A DNA stretch of 6,044 nucleotides from Oligoflexia bacterium (lineage in GTDB: Bacteria; Bdellovibrionota; UBA1018; CAIMNF01). Made by a program: the position numbers and the translations under genes. Under the pieces are notes generated by a model. It was not told the origin of the DNA, ran no database searches, and saw only the letters and a program-made list of their open reading frames with translations. Positions 1 to 5,510 of this stretch are shown piece after piece. Location of the stretch: NCBI GenBank assembly GCA_903842755.1, contig CAIMNF010000011.1, forward strand, positions 1-6,044, in the 5' to 3' direction. The first letter of the stretch is position 1; every line of letters starts with the position of its first letter.

Positions 1-53
1 CTGTTTCCGAGACCGCTTGAAAACCACTCAAGTTTGAGCTTCGGAAGAGCCAT
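1..53 (-). CDS. Possible start of the next operon gene (rpoB expected), partial
   Basis: An ATG at 51-53 opens a minus-strand frame that stays open to the window edge. It encodes 17 complete residues, MALPKLKLEWFSSGLGN, and an in-frame stop lies just upstream at 66-68. In nearly all bacteria the gene after rplL is rpoB, the beta subunit of RNA polymerase, and the 153-nt gap to rplL is a normal rplL-rpoB distance. The residues seen do not include the conserved RpoB start (the basic-Phe-Gly-Lys segment followed by the leucine/proline-rich stretch), so the identity rests on position only. There is no strong Shine-Dalgarno sequence before the ATG, which weakens the start call. The frame is short enough to be chance. 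Confidence 0.35.
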   Translation of the reverse strand, partial: MALPKLKLEWFSSGLGN

Positions 54-130
54 ATTACGAACTGGTCAAAAACTAAAACAGAAAATAATCACCTAAGGTC
101 TTGCGTCCCTAAGTTGTAAACCCTCGGCCA

Positions 131-183
131 AGAAAAAACAATAAAATAGGCGACATGAATAATTTTATTCACTCGCCTATTTA
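131..183 (-). terminator. Intrinsic terminator or attenuator after rplL
   Basis: A perfect 10-bp stem pairs 144-153 (AAATAGGCGA on the plus strand) with 173-182. Inside its loop a second 6-bp stem pairs 156-161 with 166-171. Read on the minus strand, the hairpin is followed directly by a T-rich run (TTTTATTG, then six T at 133-138). That is the form of a Rho-independent terminator for the rplL transcript, and it starts 24 bases past the rplL stop codon. In E. coli a partial terminator in the same rplL-rpoB gap lowers rpoBC expression relative to the ribosomal proteins. The same role is inferred here. A full terminator with a separate downstream promoter is the alternative. Confidence 0.8.
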
Positions 184-206
184 AATTTAACTAAAATCAC
201 TGATCT

Positions 207-581
207 TTACTTCAGTTCAACTTTCGCGCCAGCAGCTTCTAACTTCTTCTTCATTTCTTCAGCATCCTTTTTCGCGATGCCTTCTTTCACTGCTTTAGGA
301 GCGCCTTCTACTAGGTCTTTTGCTTCTTTCAAGCCTAGACCTGTAATCGCGCGCACTTCCTTAATTACGTTAATTTTGTTATCGCCAGCAGAAGCCAACA
401 TTACCGTAAACTCGGTTTTTTCAGCCGCAGCTGCACCAGCAGCAGGACCCGCCATCATTGCAACAGGGGCTGCTGCAGACACGCCGTACTTCTCTTCAAG
501 CTCTTTTACGAACTTAGAAAGGTCCAACACGGACATATTATCAATAAAACTCACCACTTGTTCTTTAGTTACTGTAGACAT
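207..581 (-). CDS. rplL: 50S ribosomal protein L7/L12
   Basis: The 124-residue product is the multi-copy stalk protein of the large ribosomal subunit. It recruits and stimulates translational GTPases such as EF-Tu and EF-G. Residues 1 to about 33 form the helical N-terminal dimerisation domain that docks on L10. Residues of about 36-53 are the Ala/Gly/Pro hinge. The rest is the globular C-terminal domain, with the conserved KINVIKEVRAITGLGLKEAK segment and the LVEGAPKAVKEG helix. Length fits the family (about 120-130). The start has a clear AGAGGA Shine-Dalgarno at 588-593, six bases before the ATG. It lies 58 bases downstream of rplJ, in a gap with a small hairpin, and a terminator-like hairpin follows. 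Identification is secure. Confidence 0.98.
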   Translation of the reverse strand: MSTVTKEQVVSFIDNMSVLDLSKFVKELEEKYGVSAAAPVAMMAGPAAGAAAAEKTEFTVMLASAGDNKINVIKEVRAITGLGLKEAKDLVEGAPKAVKEGIAKKDAEEMKKKLEAAGAKVELK

Positions 582-611
582 TTTTTATCCTCTTCTTCCT
601 ATTTTATTTTT

Positions 612-632
612 AGCCCAATATGAAATTGAGCC
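612..632 (-). other. Small hairpin in the rplJ-rplL gap
   Basis: On the minus strand GGCTCAAT pairs with ATTGGGCT around a five-base loop, giving eight pairs of which two are G-T. It begins seven bases after the rplJ stop codon. An A-rich spacer and the strong rplL ribosome binding site follow. No T-run follows, so it is not a terminator. It could stabilise the message or mark a processing site that favours the roughly four-fold higher output of L7/L12 over L10 known in bacteria. This role is inference only. Confidence 0.4.
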
Positions 633-639
633 GAACTCA

Positions 640-1179
640 TTAATTTTGAACACCTTCAGCAGTTGCCGGAGCTACCTCAGCCCCGCCGCCCTTTTTCTTT
701 TCGATGGCATCAAGCACTCTTACGAATGCACCAATAGGTCCATTGAATACTGAAAGGAGTTTCGCCAAAAGAACTTCTCTTGAAGGGAGATCACCCAACT
801 CAATGACTTGAGCTGAGGGAAGAAGCTTCCCTTCCAAAAGACTGTCCTTAATTTTTAGTGCTTCATGATCCTTCGCAAAAGTGCTGACCACTTTAGCGGC
901 AGCCGCTGGATCACCATAAGAAAACGCAACCAAGGTCGGACCTACAGTCCGTTCCATCATTAACTTTGCGTCTTCACCGAACTCACCATTTTTAGTAATG
1001 AGTCGAGCAATGTTATTTTTCAAAACTTTTACTTCGGTTTTCTGCGCACGAAGTGCTCTCCGTAAATCATCCGCTTCCGAAGCTTTTAACCCTTTATAGT
1101 CGGCAAAAATAGTAACACTTGCCTTCGAGAACTTATCTTTTAGGTCCTTCGCTAAATTTTCTTTATTTGTACGATCCAT
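640..1179 (-). CDS. rplJ: 50S ribosomal protein L10
   Basis: The 179-residue protein anchors the L7/L12 dimers to 23S rRNA at the base of the ribosomal stalk. Residues 1 to about 130 form the RNA-binding domain, including the family-typical VTIFADYKGLKASEADDLRR and VLKNNIARL stretches and the TVGPTLVAF strand. Residues of about 133-165 (SREVLLAKLLSVFNGPIGAFVRVLDAIEKK) form the long helix that carries L7/L12 dimers; its exact copy number cannot be read by eye. An Ala/Gly-rich tail follows. Length is slightly above the usual 165-175. The start has an AAGGAG Shine-Dalgarno at 1188-1193 that overlaps the rplA stop codon, so translation is probably coupled to rplA. Only 12 bases separate the two genes, which leaves no room for the long L10-binding leader found upstream of rplJ in E. 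coli. Confidence 0.97.
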   Translation of the reverse strand: MDRTNKENLAKDLKDKFSKASVTIFADYKGLKASEADDLRRALRAQKTEVKVLKNNIARLITKNGEFGEDAKLMMERTVGPTLVAFSYGDPAAAAKVVSTFAKDHEALKIKDSLLEGKLLPSAQVIELGDLPSREVLLAKLLSVFNGPIGAFVRVLDAIEKKKGGGAEVAPATAEGVQN

Positions 1180-1191
1180 AATTCACTCTCC

Positions 1192-1980
1192 TTAATTAGC
1201 CGAACCTGATGAAGAAGCTTCAGAAACTTCCAATCGAATCCCAGGACTCATTGTTGCAGAAACCGTAATACTTCTTAGATAGGTTCCTTTACTTGTCGGC
1301 GGCTTAGCCCGCATAATTGCACCGGCAACCGCAAGGAAATTATCCTTTAACTTCTGCGCACCAAATGACTTTTTACCAATTTTAACGTGGACAATACCTG
1401 CTTTTTCAGCGCGATACTCTACCTTACCTTTACGCTGCTCGTTGATGGCCTTATTTAGATCTACCGTCACTGTGCCTAATTTAGGATTAGGCATCAAATC
1501 ACGCGGCCCAAGAATCTTACCCACTTTTGAAATCGCGACCATCATGTCTGGCGTTGCGATCAATTTATCAAACTCAAGGAAACCTCCTTGAATTTTTTCG
1601 ATCAAATCTTCTGCGCCCACGATATCCGCTCCGGCTGCATGTGCCTCTTTTGCTTTATCGCCCTTCGCAACAACAGCAATTCGTAGAGTCTTTCCTGTTC
1701 CATGAGGAAGCACGATTGCGCCCCGAACCTGTTGATCGCCTTGCTTCGTATCAACCCCTAATCTGAAGGCCGCATCAACGGTTTCGTCAAACTTGGCGCC
1801 CGCAATTTTACATATTAGCCCAAACGCTTCGTCAAGGGTATAGGCCTTGGTCGCATCCACTTGCTCGAAAGCTGCTGCATATTTTTTTCCGTGACGGACC
1901 GCAATCAACGACTTTTTAGTCTTTTGACCAGTACCTTCGCCTGCGTTTTCTGATTTAGAATCTGATTTCTTCTTTGCCAT
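1192..1980 (-). CDS. rplA: 50S ribosomal protein L1 with N-terminal extension
   Basis: L1 forms the mobile L1 stalk that helps release deacylated tRNA from the E site, and in many bacteria it represses its own mRNA. The family signature GKILGPRDLMPNPKLGTV is at residues 154-171, and VRGAIVLPHGTGK, typical of domain I, is at 85-97. At 262 residues it is longer than the usual 229-235. Aligning VDATK (residue 41) with E. coli L1 (residue 15) gives about 26 extra residues at the N-terminus, rich in Lys, Ser and Gly. The long start is supported by an AAGGAG at 1985-1990, four bases before the ATG. The alternative TTG codon at residue 25 has no ribosome binding site. A structured 106-base gap separates it from rplK, while rplJ follows after 12 bases. 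Confidence 0.97.
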   Translation of the reverse strand: MAKKKSDSKSENAGEGTGQKTKKSLIAVRHGKKYAAAFEQVDATKAYTLDEAFGLICKIAGAKFDETVDAAFRLGVDTKQGDQQVRGAIVLPHGTGKTLRIAVVAKGDKAKEAHAAGADIVGAEDLIEKIQGGFLEFDKLIATPDMMVAISKVGKILGPRDLMPNPKLGTVTVDLNKAINEQRKGKVEYRAEKAGIVHVKIGKKSFGAQKLKDNFLAVAGAIMRAKPPTSKGTYLRSITVSATMSPGIRLEVSEASSSGSAN

Positions 1981-1999
1981 ACTTCTCCTTGGTGCAAAC

Positions 2000-2021
2000 G
2001 CTCTAGGATAAACCTACGAGC
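2000..2021 (-). promoter_or_regulatory. Bulged hairpin ahead of rplA, candidate regulatory RNA
   Basis: On the minus strand GCTC pairs with GAGC, then a single unpaired G, then TAGG pairs with CCTA around the loop TTTAT. The hairpin ends ten bases before the rplA Shine-Dalgarno (1985-1990). A short helix interrupted by an asymmetric bulge and placed close to a ribosome binding site is the kind of site ribosomal protein L1 can bind to repress translation. In E. coli the L1 site lies before rplK instead. The pairing is seen directly; the L1 role is inference. Confidence 0.4.
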
Positions 2022-2033
2022 TCCCAAATTTCT

Positions 2034-2051
2034 AAAGAGGTTTTCCTCTTT
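2034..2051. repeat. Perfect 7-bp inverted repeat with four-base loop, rplK-rplA gap
   Basis: AAAGAGG and CCTCTTT flank a TTTT loop (plus strand). On the transcribed minus strand it is an AAAA-loop hairpin that is not followed by a clean T-run, so it is a poor terminator for rplK. Read on the plus strand it is followed by a T-rich run from 2051 and looks like a terminator, but no plus-strand gene ends there. It may be a pause, processing or regulatory hairpin. Confidence 0.5.
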
Positions 2052-2053
2052 TA

Positions 2054-2077
2054 TTTTTTCAGCTATTTTTTCTGCTA
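2054..2077. repeat. 12-bp tandem duplication in the rplK-rplA gap
   Basis: TTTTTTCAGCTA at 2054-2065 is followed directly by TTTTTTCTGCTA at 2066-2077, with 11 of 12 bases identical. It lies just downstream of the rplK stop codon (2087-2089) and outside any gene. Replication slippage at the T-tracts is the simplest origin. On the message it gives two A6 tracts between rplK and the rplA leader hairpins. Confidence 0.6.
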
Positions 2078-2086
2078 GTTGTTCTA

Positions 2087-2512
2087 CTACTCCTGAATCG
2101 TAAGCCCGCAGCTCTTTGCGGTACCCGATACTGATCGCATCGCTGCCTCAACGCTACCAGCGTTAAGATCCGGCATTTTGATTTTTGCGATATCTTCTAT
2201 TTGTTTTTTACTTACTGAACCCACTTTTTTGCGATTAGGCTCGCCAGAACCTTTTTCAATTTTTGCTGCTTTTAACAACAAAATTGCCGCAGGCGGAGTT
2301 TTTGTAATAAAGGTAAATGAACGATCAGAATAAACGGTAATAATTACCGGAATAACCATTCCCTTTTGATCTGCAGTCTTTGCATTAAATGCCTTACAAA
2401 ACTCCATGATGTTCACACCACGTTGCCCTAATGCTGGTCCAACAGGCGGAGCTGGATTTGCTGCGCCACCTGCAATTTGTAACTTAATTTGTCCTGTAAC
2501 TTTTTTTGCCAT
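2087..2512 (-). CDS. rplK: 50S ribosomal protein L11
   Basis: The 141-residue protein binds the GTPase-associated region of 23S rRNA at the stalk base and is needed for stringent-response sensing by RelA-type enzymes. The N-terminal domain (1 to about 70) contains PPVGPALGQRGVNIMEFCK (22-40), the proline-rich region linked to thiostrepton and micrococcin action. The C-terminal rRNA-binding domain (about 76-141) contains KMPDLNA (112-118) and SVSGTAKSCG (127-136), matching the family end. Length equals the usual 140-145. The start has AAGAGG at 2518-2523, five bases upstream of the ATG. It lies 24 bases after nusG, with no notable structure in that gap, so an E. coli-like L1 operator before rplK is not evident. 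Confidence 0.98.
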   Translation of the reverse strand: MAKKVTGQIKLQIAGGAANPAPPVGPALGQRGVNIMEFCKAFNAKTADQKGMVIPVIITVYSDRSFTFITKTPPAAILLLKAAKIEKGSGEPNRKKVGSVSKKQIEDIAKIKMPDLNAGSVEAAMRSVSGTAKSCGLTIQE

Positions 2513-2536
2513 AAGTGCCTCTTAATACCAGATTTT

Positions 2537-3094
2537 TTATATTTTTTCAACCTGAATAAAGTCCAGCTCAACCGGGGTCGATCTACCGAAGATACTTACC
2601 AGTACTTTTACTTTCCCTTTATCATGATTAACTTCTTCAATTGTTCCATTAAAGTTTGAAAATGGACCATCCACCACTTTAACGCCTTCCCCTTCAATAA
2701 ACGAAACCTTTGGTCTTGGCTTCGCTTGCCCTTCCACAATCCGATTGGTCATTTTAATGATCTCAGACTCTGGAACAGGAACAGGCTTAACTTTATCTCC
2801 AACAAACCCAGTAACCTTTGGCGTATTCTTCACAATATGCCAAGTTTCATCGGTCAAAATCATCTTAACCAAAATATACCCAGGAAAAAAACGACGCTTC
2901 GTCGTTCTTTTTTGTCCCTTGATCAGCTCAACTACGTTTTCTTCTGGTACCACCACTTCGCTAAAAAACTCCGCTTTCTTTAAAGATTTTACCCTCTCTT
3001 CAAGCGATATTTTCACTTTGTGCTCAAAACCAGAATAAGTATGAACAACATACCAAGACATTTCAGGCGCTACTGTGTTTTCTGCATTTTCCAT
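2537..3094 (-). CDS. nusG: Transcription termination/antitermination factor NusG
   Basis: NusG binds the clamp of RNA polymerase, promotes processive elongation, and links the enzyme to Rho or to ribosomal protein S10. The NGN domain spans about residues 12-115: it opens with SWYVVHTYSGFEHKVK and includes the hallmark FFPGYILV at 69-76 and VTGFVGD at 94-100. A linker leads to the KOW domain (about 131-185), with GEGVKVVDGPFSNFNGTIEE. Length of 185 fits the usual 175-190. The upstream ATG at 3092-3094 was chosen: it sits six bases after the secE stop, and TAGG overlapping that stop may serve as a weak ribosome binding site. This implies translational coupling to secE. Met12 is an alternative start but has no visible ribosome binding site. 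Confidence 0.98.
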   Translation of the reverse strand: MENAENTVAPEMSWYVVHTYSGFEHKVKISLEERVKSLKKAEFFSEVVVPEENVVELIKGQKRTTKRRFFPGYILVKMILTDETWHIVKNTPKVTGFVGDKVKPVPVPESEIIKMTNRIVEGQAKPRPKVSFIEGEGVKVVDGPFSNFNGTIEEVNHDKGKVKVLVSIFGRSTPVELDFIQVEKI

Positions 3095-3100
3095 ATTAAC

Positions 3101-3475
3101 CTATAATATTAGCTTCATGATCCACGTCCAAAGTGAATCAAAGCCCCCCAAAAGCAAACCAGCAACCAGGACAAACACAACCACCAAAAATGTTGCTTTA
3201 TAAGTTTCGTTCGGTGTTGGCCAAGTTACACGAATCATTTCCAATACAACTTCATTCATAAAGGCATTAGACTGATCATTCAAATAAAGACCAAAACCGA
3301 AAGCCGCACCAATCAAAATTGACCCTATACGAACAAATAGATCGATCTGCTTTACGCTCGATTCCAGATTATAGAGCGCAGTCATCTTTTCTAGGCCAAT
3401 AAAAGCAACGGAAGCGACCAGCAAGGCCACGACCATGAAGATAATATTTACCCAACGTTGTCTTTGATTTTCCAT
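3101..3475 (-). CDS. secE: Preprotein translocase subunit SecE, three-helix form
   Basis: SecE clamps SecY in the inner-membrane Sec channel and is essential for protein export. The diagnostic cytoplasmic amphipathic segment EMIRVTWPTPNET lies at about residues 80-92, directly before the last and essential membrane helix (about 95-118, FLVVVFVLVAGLLLGG onward). Two further hydrophobic segments at about 9-28 and 46-65 make this the 124-residue three-helix type known from E. coli (127 residues), in contrast to the about 60-residue single-helix type of many other bacteria. Its start lies 42 bases after tRNA-Trp and has only a weak purine stretch (AGAAG) as ribosome binding site. It overlaps no neighbour and is followed after six bases by nusG. 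Confidence 0.96.
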   Translation of the reverse strand: MENQRQRWVNIIFMVVALLVASVAFIGLEKMTALYNLESSVKQIDLFVRIGSILIGAAFGFGLYLNDQSNAFMNEVVLEMIRVTWPTPNETYKATFLVVVFVLVAGLLLGGFDSLWTWIMKLIL

Positions 3476-3517
3476 AAATCGGCTTCTATTTATTCTACTT
3501 CTGATACTTCAATTTGT

Positions 3518-3593
3518 TGGCAGGCCGGGAGGGATTCGAACCCACAACCCACGGATTTGGAATCCGTTGCTCTACCGTTGGAGCTACCGGCCT
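3518..3593 (-). tRNA. tRNA-Trp (anticodon CCA)
   Basis: The cloverleaf reads AGGCCGG/CCGGCCT acceptor stem, D arm GCTC...GAGC, anticodon stem ACGGA/TCCGT with loop TTCCAAA, and T arm GTGGG-TTCGAAT-CCCTC. The discriminator is G and the 3' CCA is encoded (3518-3520). The anticodon CCA is at 3558-3560. The gene sits between tuf and secE, a placement known from several bacterial lineages, and is probably processed from the same transcript. Confidence 0.97.
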
Positions 3594-3607
3594 CCGAAGG
3601 TGAGATC

Positions 3608-3613
3608 CTTATA
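3608..3613 (-). promoter_or_regulatory. Weak -10 candidate before tRNA-Trp
   Basis: On the minus strand TATAAG lies 14 bases upstream of the tRNA-Trp 5' end, which would put a start site a few bases before the tRNA. No good -35 box is seen at the right distance, only a T-run near 3628-3633. Read-through from tuf would make this unnecessary. Confidence 0.2.
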
Positions 3614-3652
3614 CCCACCTGCTTGTTAAAAAACGATACTTTGAAAATTCCA

Positions 3653-3677
3653 GGGATGAACTAAACTAGCCCATCCC
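3653..3677 (-). other. Hairpin after tuf
   Basis: On the minus strand GGGATG pairs with CATCCC, with an inner CTA/TAG pairing, 19 bases past the tuf stop codon. It is followed by TGGAATTTTC rather than a tight T-run, and a T6 run comes only about 20 bases later. It is a poor Rho-independent terminator. It may be a partial attenuator or an RNase processing site between tuf and the tRNA-Trp-secE part of the message. Confidence 0.35.
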
Positions 3678-3696
3678 CAGAAATCTAATCTTTCTA

Positions 3697-4887
3697 TTAT
3701 TCTACAATCTCGGAAACAACGCCCGCACCTACCGTACGGCCACCTTCGCGAATTGCAAAGCGTAAATCTTTTTCCATAGCGATTGGAGTGATGAGCTCCA
3801 CTTCCATACTAATATTATCGCCAGGCATAACCATTTCAACACCTTCTGGCAAAGTAACCACACCGGTCACATCCGTTGTACGGAAGTAGAACTGAGGGCG
3901 ATACCCTTTGAAAAATGGAGTATGACGACCACCTTCTTCTTTAGTAAGAATATACGCAGCACCTTTGAATTTTTTATGTGGAGTTACTGAACCTGGTTTT
4001 GCTAAAACTTGACCACGCTCAATATCTTCCTTCTTCGTACCCCGAAGAAGTGCACCGATGTTATCTCCCGCTTCACCTGAATCAAGAAGCTTACGGAACA
4101 TTTCAATACCGGTAATCGTTGTTTTGGTTGTTGGGCGAATACCAATGATTTCGATTTCATCACCAACCTTCAAAACGCCCCGTTCAATCCGACCTGTAAC
4201 CACTGTACCCCGACCAGAGATCGAGAACACATCTTCCACAGGCATCAAGAATGGCTTATCCAAAAGACGAGTAGGTTGAGGAATATTTGCATCTACTGCT
4301 TCCATCAACTTGATGATCGATGGTTCGCCGAACTCACCTGCATCGCCTTCCGATGCTTTCAATGCTGACCCGCGCACGATTGGAATGGTGTCGCCAGGAA
4401 AGCTATACTTGGTGAGCAATTCACGAATTTCCATTTCAACAAGTTCGATCAAATCTTTATCATCGACCATGTCACATTTATTTAAAAACACAACAATCGC
4501 AGGCACACCTACTTGGCGAGCAAGGAGAATGTGTTCACGCGTTTGTGGCATTGGACCGTCTGCCGCAGAAACCACGAGAATTGCTCCGTCCATTTGCGCA
4601 GCACCAGTGATCATGTTTTTCACATAATCGGCGTGGCCTGGACAGTCTACGTGAGCATAGTGCCGCTTGTCTGTTTCATATTCTACGTGCGTCGTATTGA
4701 TCGTAATCCCACGTTCTTTTTCTTCAGGCGACTTGTCGATGTTTTCATAGTTCATCGCTTGTGCTTTACCTTGTTTTGCAAGCACTTTAGTGATCGCAGA
4801 AGTAAGCGTTGTTTTCCCATGATCCACGTGACCAATAGTGCCGATATTGCAATGCGGCTTACTTCGATTAAATTTTTCCTTAGACAT
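3697..4887 (-). CDS. tuf: Elongation factor Tu
   Basis: EF-Tu delivers aminoacyl-tRNA to the ribosomal A site as a GTP complex. Counting from the start chosen here (396 residues), the P-loop GHVDHGKT is at 19-26, switch I RGITINTTHVEY at 59-70, DCPGH with the catalytic His at 81-85, NKCD at 136-139 and SAL at 174-176. Domains 2 (about 210-300) and 3 (about 305-396) are complete, including GGRHTPFFKGYRPQFYFRT. Two in-frame ATGs are possible: 4891-4893 (398 residues, MAMSKEKF) and 4885-4887 (MSKEKF). The second matches the family N-terminus, and its spacing from AAGG at 4897-4900 is nine bases against three for the first. It lies downstream of four tRNAs, as tufB does in E. coli. Whether a second tuf exists elsewhere in the genome cannot be told. 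Confidence 0.98.
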   Translation of the reverse strand: MSKEKFNRSKPHCNIGTIGHVDHGKTTLTSAITKVLAKQGKAQAMNYENIDKSPEEKERGITINTTHVEYETDKRHYAHVDCPGHADYVKNMITGAAQMDGAILVVSAADGPMPQTREHILLARQVGVPAIVVFLNKCDMVDDKDLIELVEMEIRELLTKYSFPGDTIPIVRGSALKASEGDAGEFGEPSIIKLMEAVDANIPQPTRLLDKPFLMPVEDVFSISGRGTVVTGRIERGVLKVGDEIEIIGIRPTTKTTITGIEMFRKLLDSGEAGDNIGALLRGTKKEDIERGQVLAKPGSVTPHKKFKGAAYILTKEEGGRHTPFFKGYRPQFYFRTTDVTGVVTLPEGVEMVMPGDNISMEVELITPIAMEKDLRFAIREGGRTVGAGVVSEIVE

Positions 4888-4924
4888 AGCCATTTCCCTT
4901 TCAAATTAAGAAATAAAATTCAGA

Positions 4925-4955
4925 TTTTCTGGTTTGTAATGTCTTACCAAGAAAA
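4925..4955. repeat. Imperfect inverted repeat in the tuf leader
   Basis: TTTTCTGGT (4925-4933) and ACCAAGAAAA (4946-4955) pair with one bulged base, and GTAA/TTAC pair inside. If the tuf promoter candidate just upstream is real, this would form a hairpin at the very 5' end of the transcript, about 25-30 bases before the tuf ribosome binding site. Its function is unknown. Confidence 0.35.
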
Positions 4956-4958
4956 CCT

Positions 4959-4964
4959 AGTATA
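4959..4964 (-). promoter_or_regulatory. Candidate tuf promoter -10 box
   Basis: TATACT on the minus strand matches TATAAT at five of six positions. It lies in the 180-base A/T-rich gap between the last tRNA and tuf, where a separate tuf promoter would be useful. The region 16-17 bases upstream (TTAGTA or GTTAGT) is a poor -35 match, and an A8 run lies in the spacer. A leader of about 65 bases would result. E. coli also has promoters inside its tRNA-tufB unit. Confidence 0.35.
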
Positions 4965-5072
4965 ACTCCAGCATTTTTTTTACTAACTCTGAACAAAAGT
5001 ACGTTTTTACCAACCCTTGAACCCCATTTGCCATTTTTCGACGAAATTCACGCAAAAAAACAACGAATAAAG

Positions 5073-5147
<75 letters not shown>

Positions 5148-5184
5148 GCAAGCACTTTTGCTTTTTCAAAACTTCCCGAAAAAA

Positions 5185-5261
5185 TGGAGCAGGAGACGGG
5201 TCTCGAACCCGCAACCCTCAGCTTGGAAGGCTGATACTCTAGCCAATTGAGCTACTCCTGC
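5185..5261 (-). tRNA. tRNA-Gly (anticodon TCC)
   Basis: Acceptor stem GCAGGAG/CTCCTGC, anticodon stem TCAGC/GCTGA with loop CTTCCAA, and T arm GCGGG-TTCGAGA-CCCGT are complete. The discriminator is T and the 3' CCA is encoded. The anticodon TCC reads GGA and GGG codons. It occupies the glyT position of the E. coli cluster, 37 bases upstream of tRNA-Thr(GGT). Confidence 0.97.
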
Positions 5262-5278
5262 TCGTCTTTTTTCAGAAA

Positions 5279-5364
5279 TGGTGGTGAGGGAAGGAATCGA
5301 ACCTTCGAAGGCTGACGCCGCCAGATTTACAGTCTGGTCCGTTTGACCGCTCCGGAACCTCACC
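5279..5364 (-). tRNA. tRNA-Tyr (anticodon GTA)
   Basis: An 86-base class II tRNA with a long variable arm. Acceptor stem GGTGAGG/CCTCACC, anticodon stem CCAGA/TCTGG with loop CTGTAAA, and T loop TTCGATT are present. The discriminator is A and CCA is encoded. The anticodon GTA is at 5328-5330 on the complement. It is only 17 bases from tRNA-Gly, so the two are surely co-transcribed, and it is in the tyrU position of E. coli. Confidence 0.97.
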
Positions 5365-5389
5365 AGTCAATTACTAGGAACCGCTAAAA

Positions 5390-5465
5390 TGGAGCTGGCG
5401 ACCGGGATCGAACCGATGACCTGCTGTTTACAAAACAGCTGCTCTACCAACTGAGCTAAGCCAGC
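5390..5465 (-). tRNA. tRNA-Thr (anticodon TGT)
   Basis: First tRNA of the cluster, in the thrU position of E. coli. Anticodon stem GCTGT/ACAGC holds loop TTTGTAA, and the anticodon TGT reads ACA and ACG. T arm ATCGG-TTCGATC-CCGGT, discriminator T and encoded CCA are present. The acceptor stem GCTGGCT/CGCCAGC pairs at six positions, but the innermost pair (7-66) is T opposite C. All other conserved positions are intact, so the gene is called functional. Confidence 0.95.
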
Positions 5466-5510
5466 CTCACTTTTTAGCGAATTCACGACGTAGAACTTAA
5501 CTTTCTACTG

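Noticed and set aside
54..130. Promoter for rpoB, from TTGACC near 63-68 and TAATAT near 52-57 on the minus strand
   Set aside because: The two boxes are only about five bases apart and the second overlaps the start codon, so they cannot work as a -35/-10 pair.
277..753. Plus-strand open frame of 158 codons across rplL and rplJ
   Set aside because: It is antisense to two secure ribosomal-protein genes, has no ribosome binding site, and its composition is that of a reversed coding strand.
2034..2060. Plus-strand intrinsic terminator in the rplK-rplA gap
   Set aside because: The hairpin and T-run fit on the plus strand, but no plus-strand gene precedes it. The T-run belongs to the tandem repeat, so it is listed only as an inverted repeat.
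3458..3664. Plus-strand open frame of 68 codons across tRNA-Trp
   Set aside because: It reads through the complement of a tRNA; the apparent protein is the usual spurious translation of a tRNA gene.
4058..4965. Three plus-strand open frames opposite tuf
   Set aside because: All are antisense to a complete EF-Tu gene and show no recognisable protein features.
5166..5363. Minus-strand open frame of 65 codons over tRNA-Tyr and tRNA-Gly
   Set aside because: It is made of two tRNA genes read as codons. The GFETR-like stretches are well-known tRNA translation artefacts.
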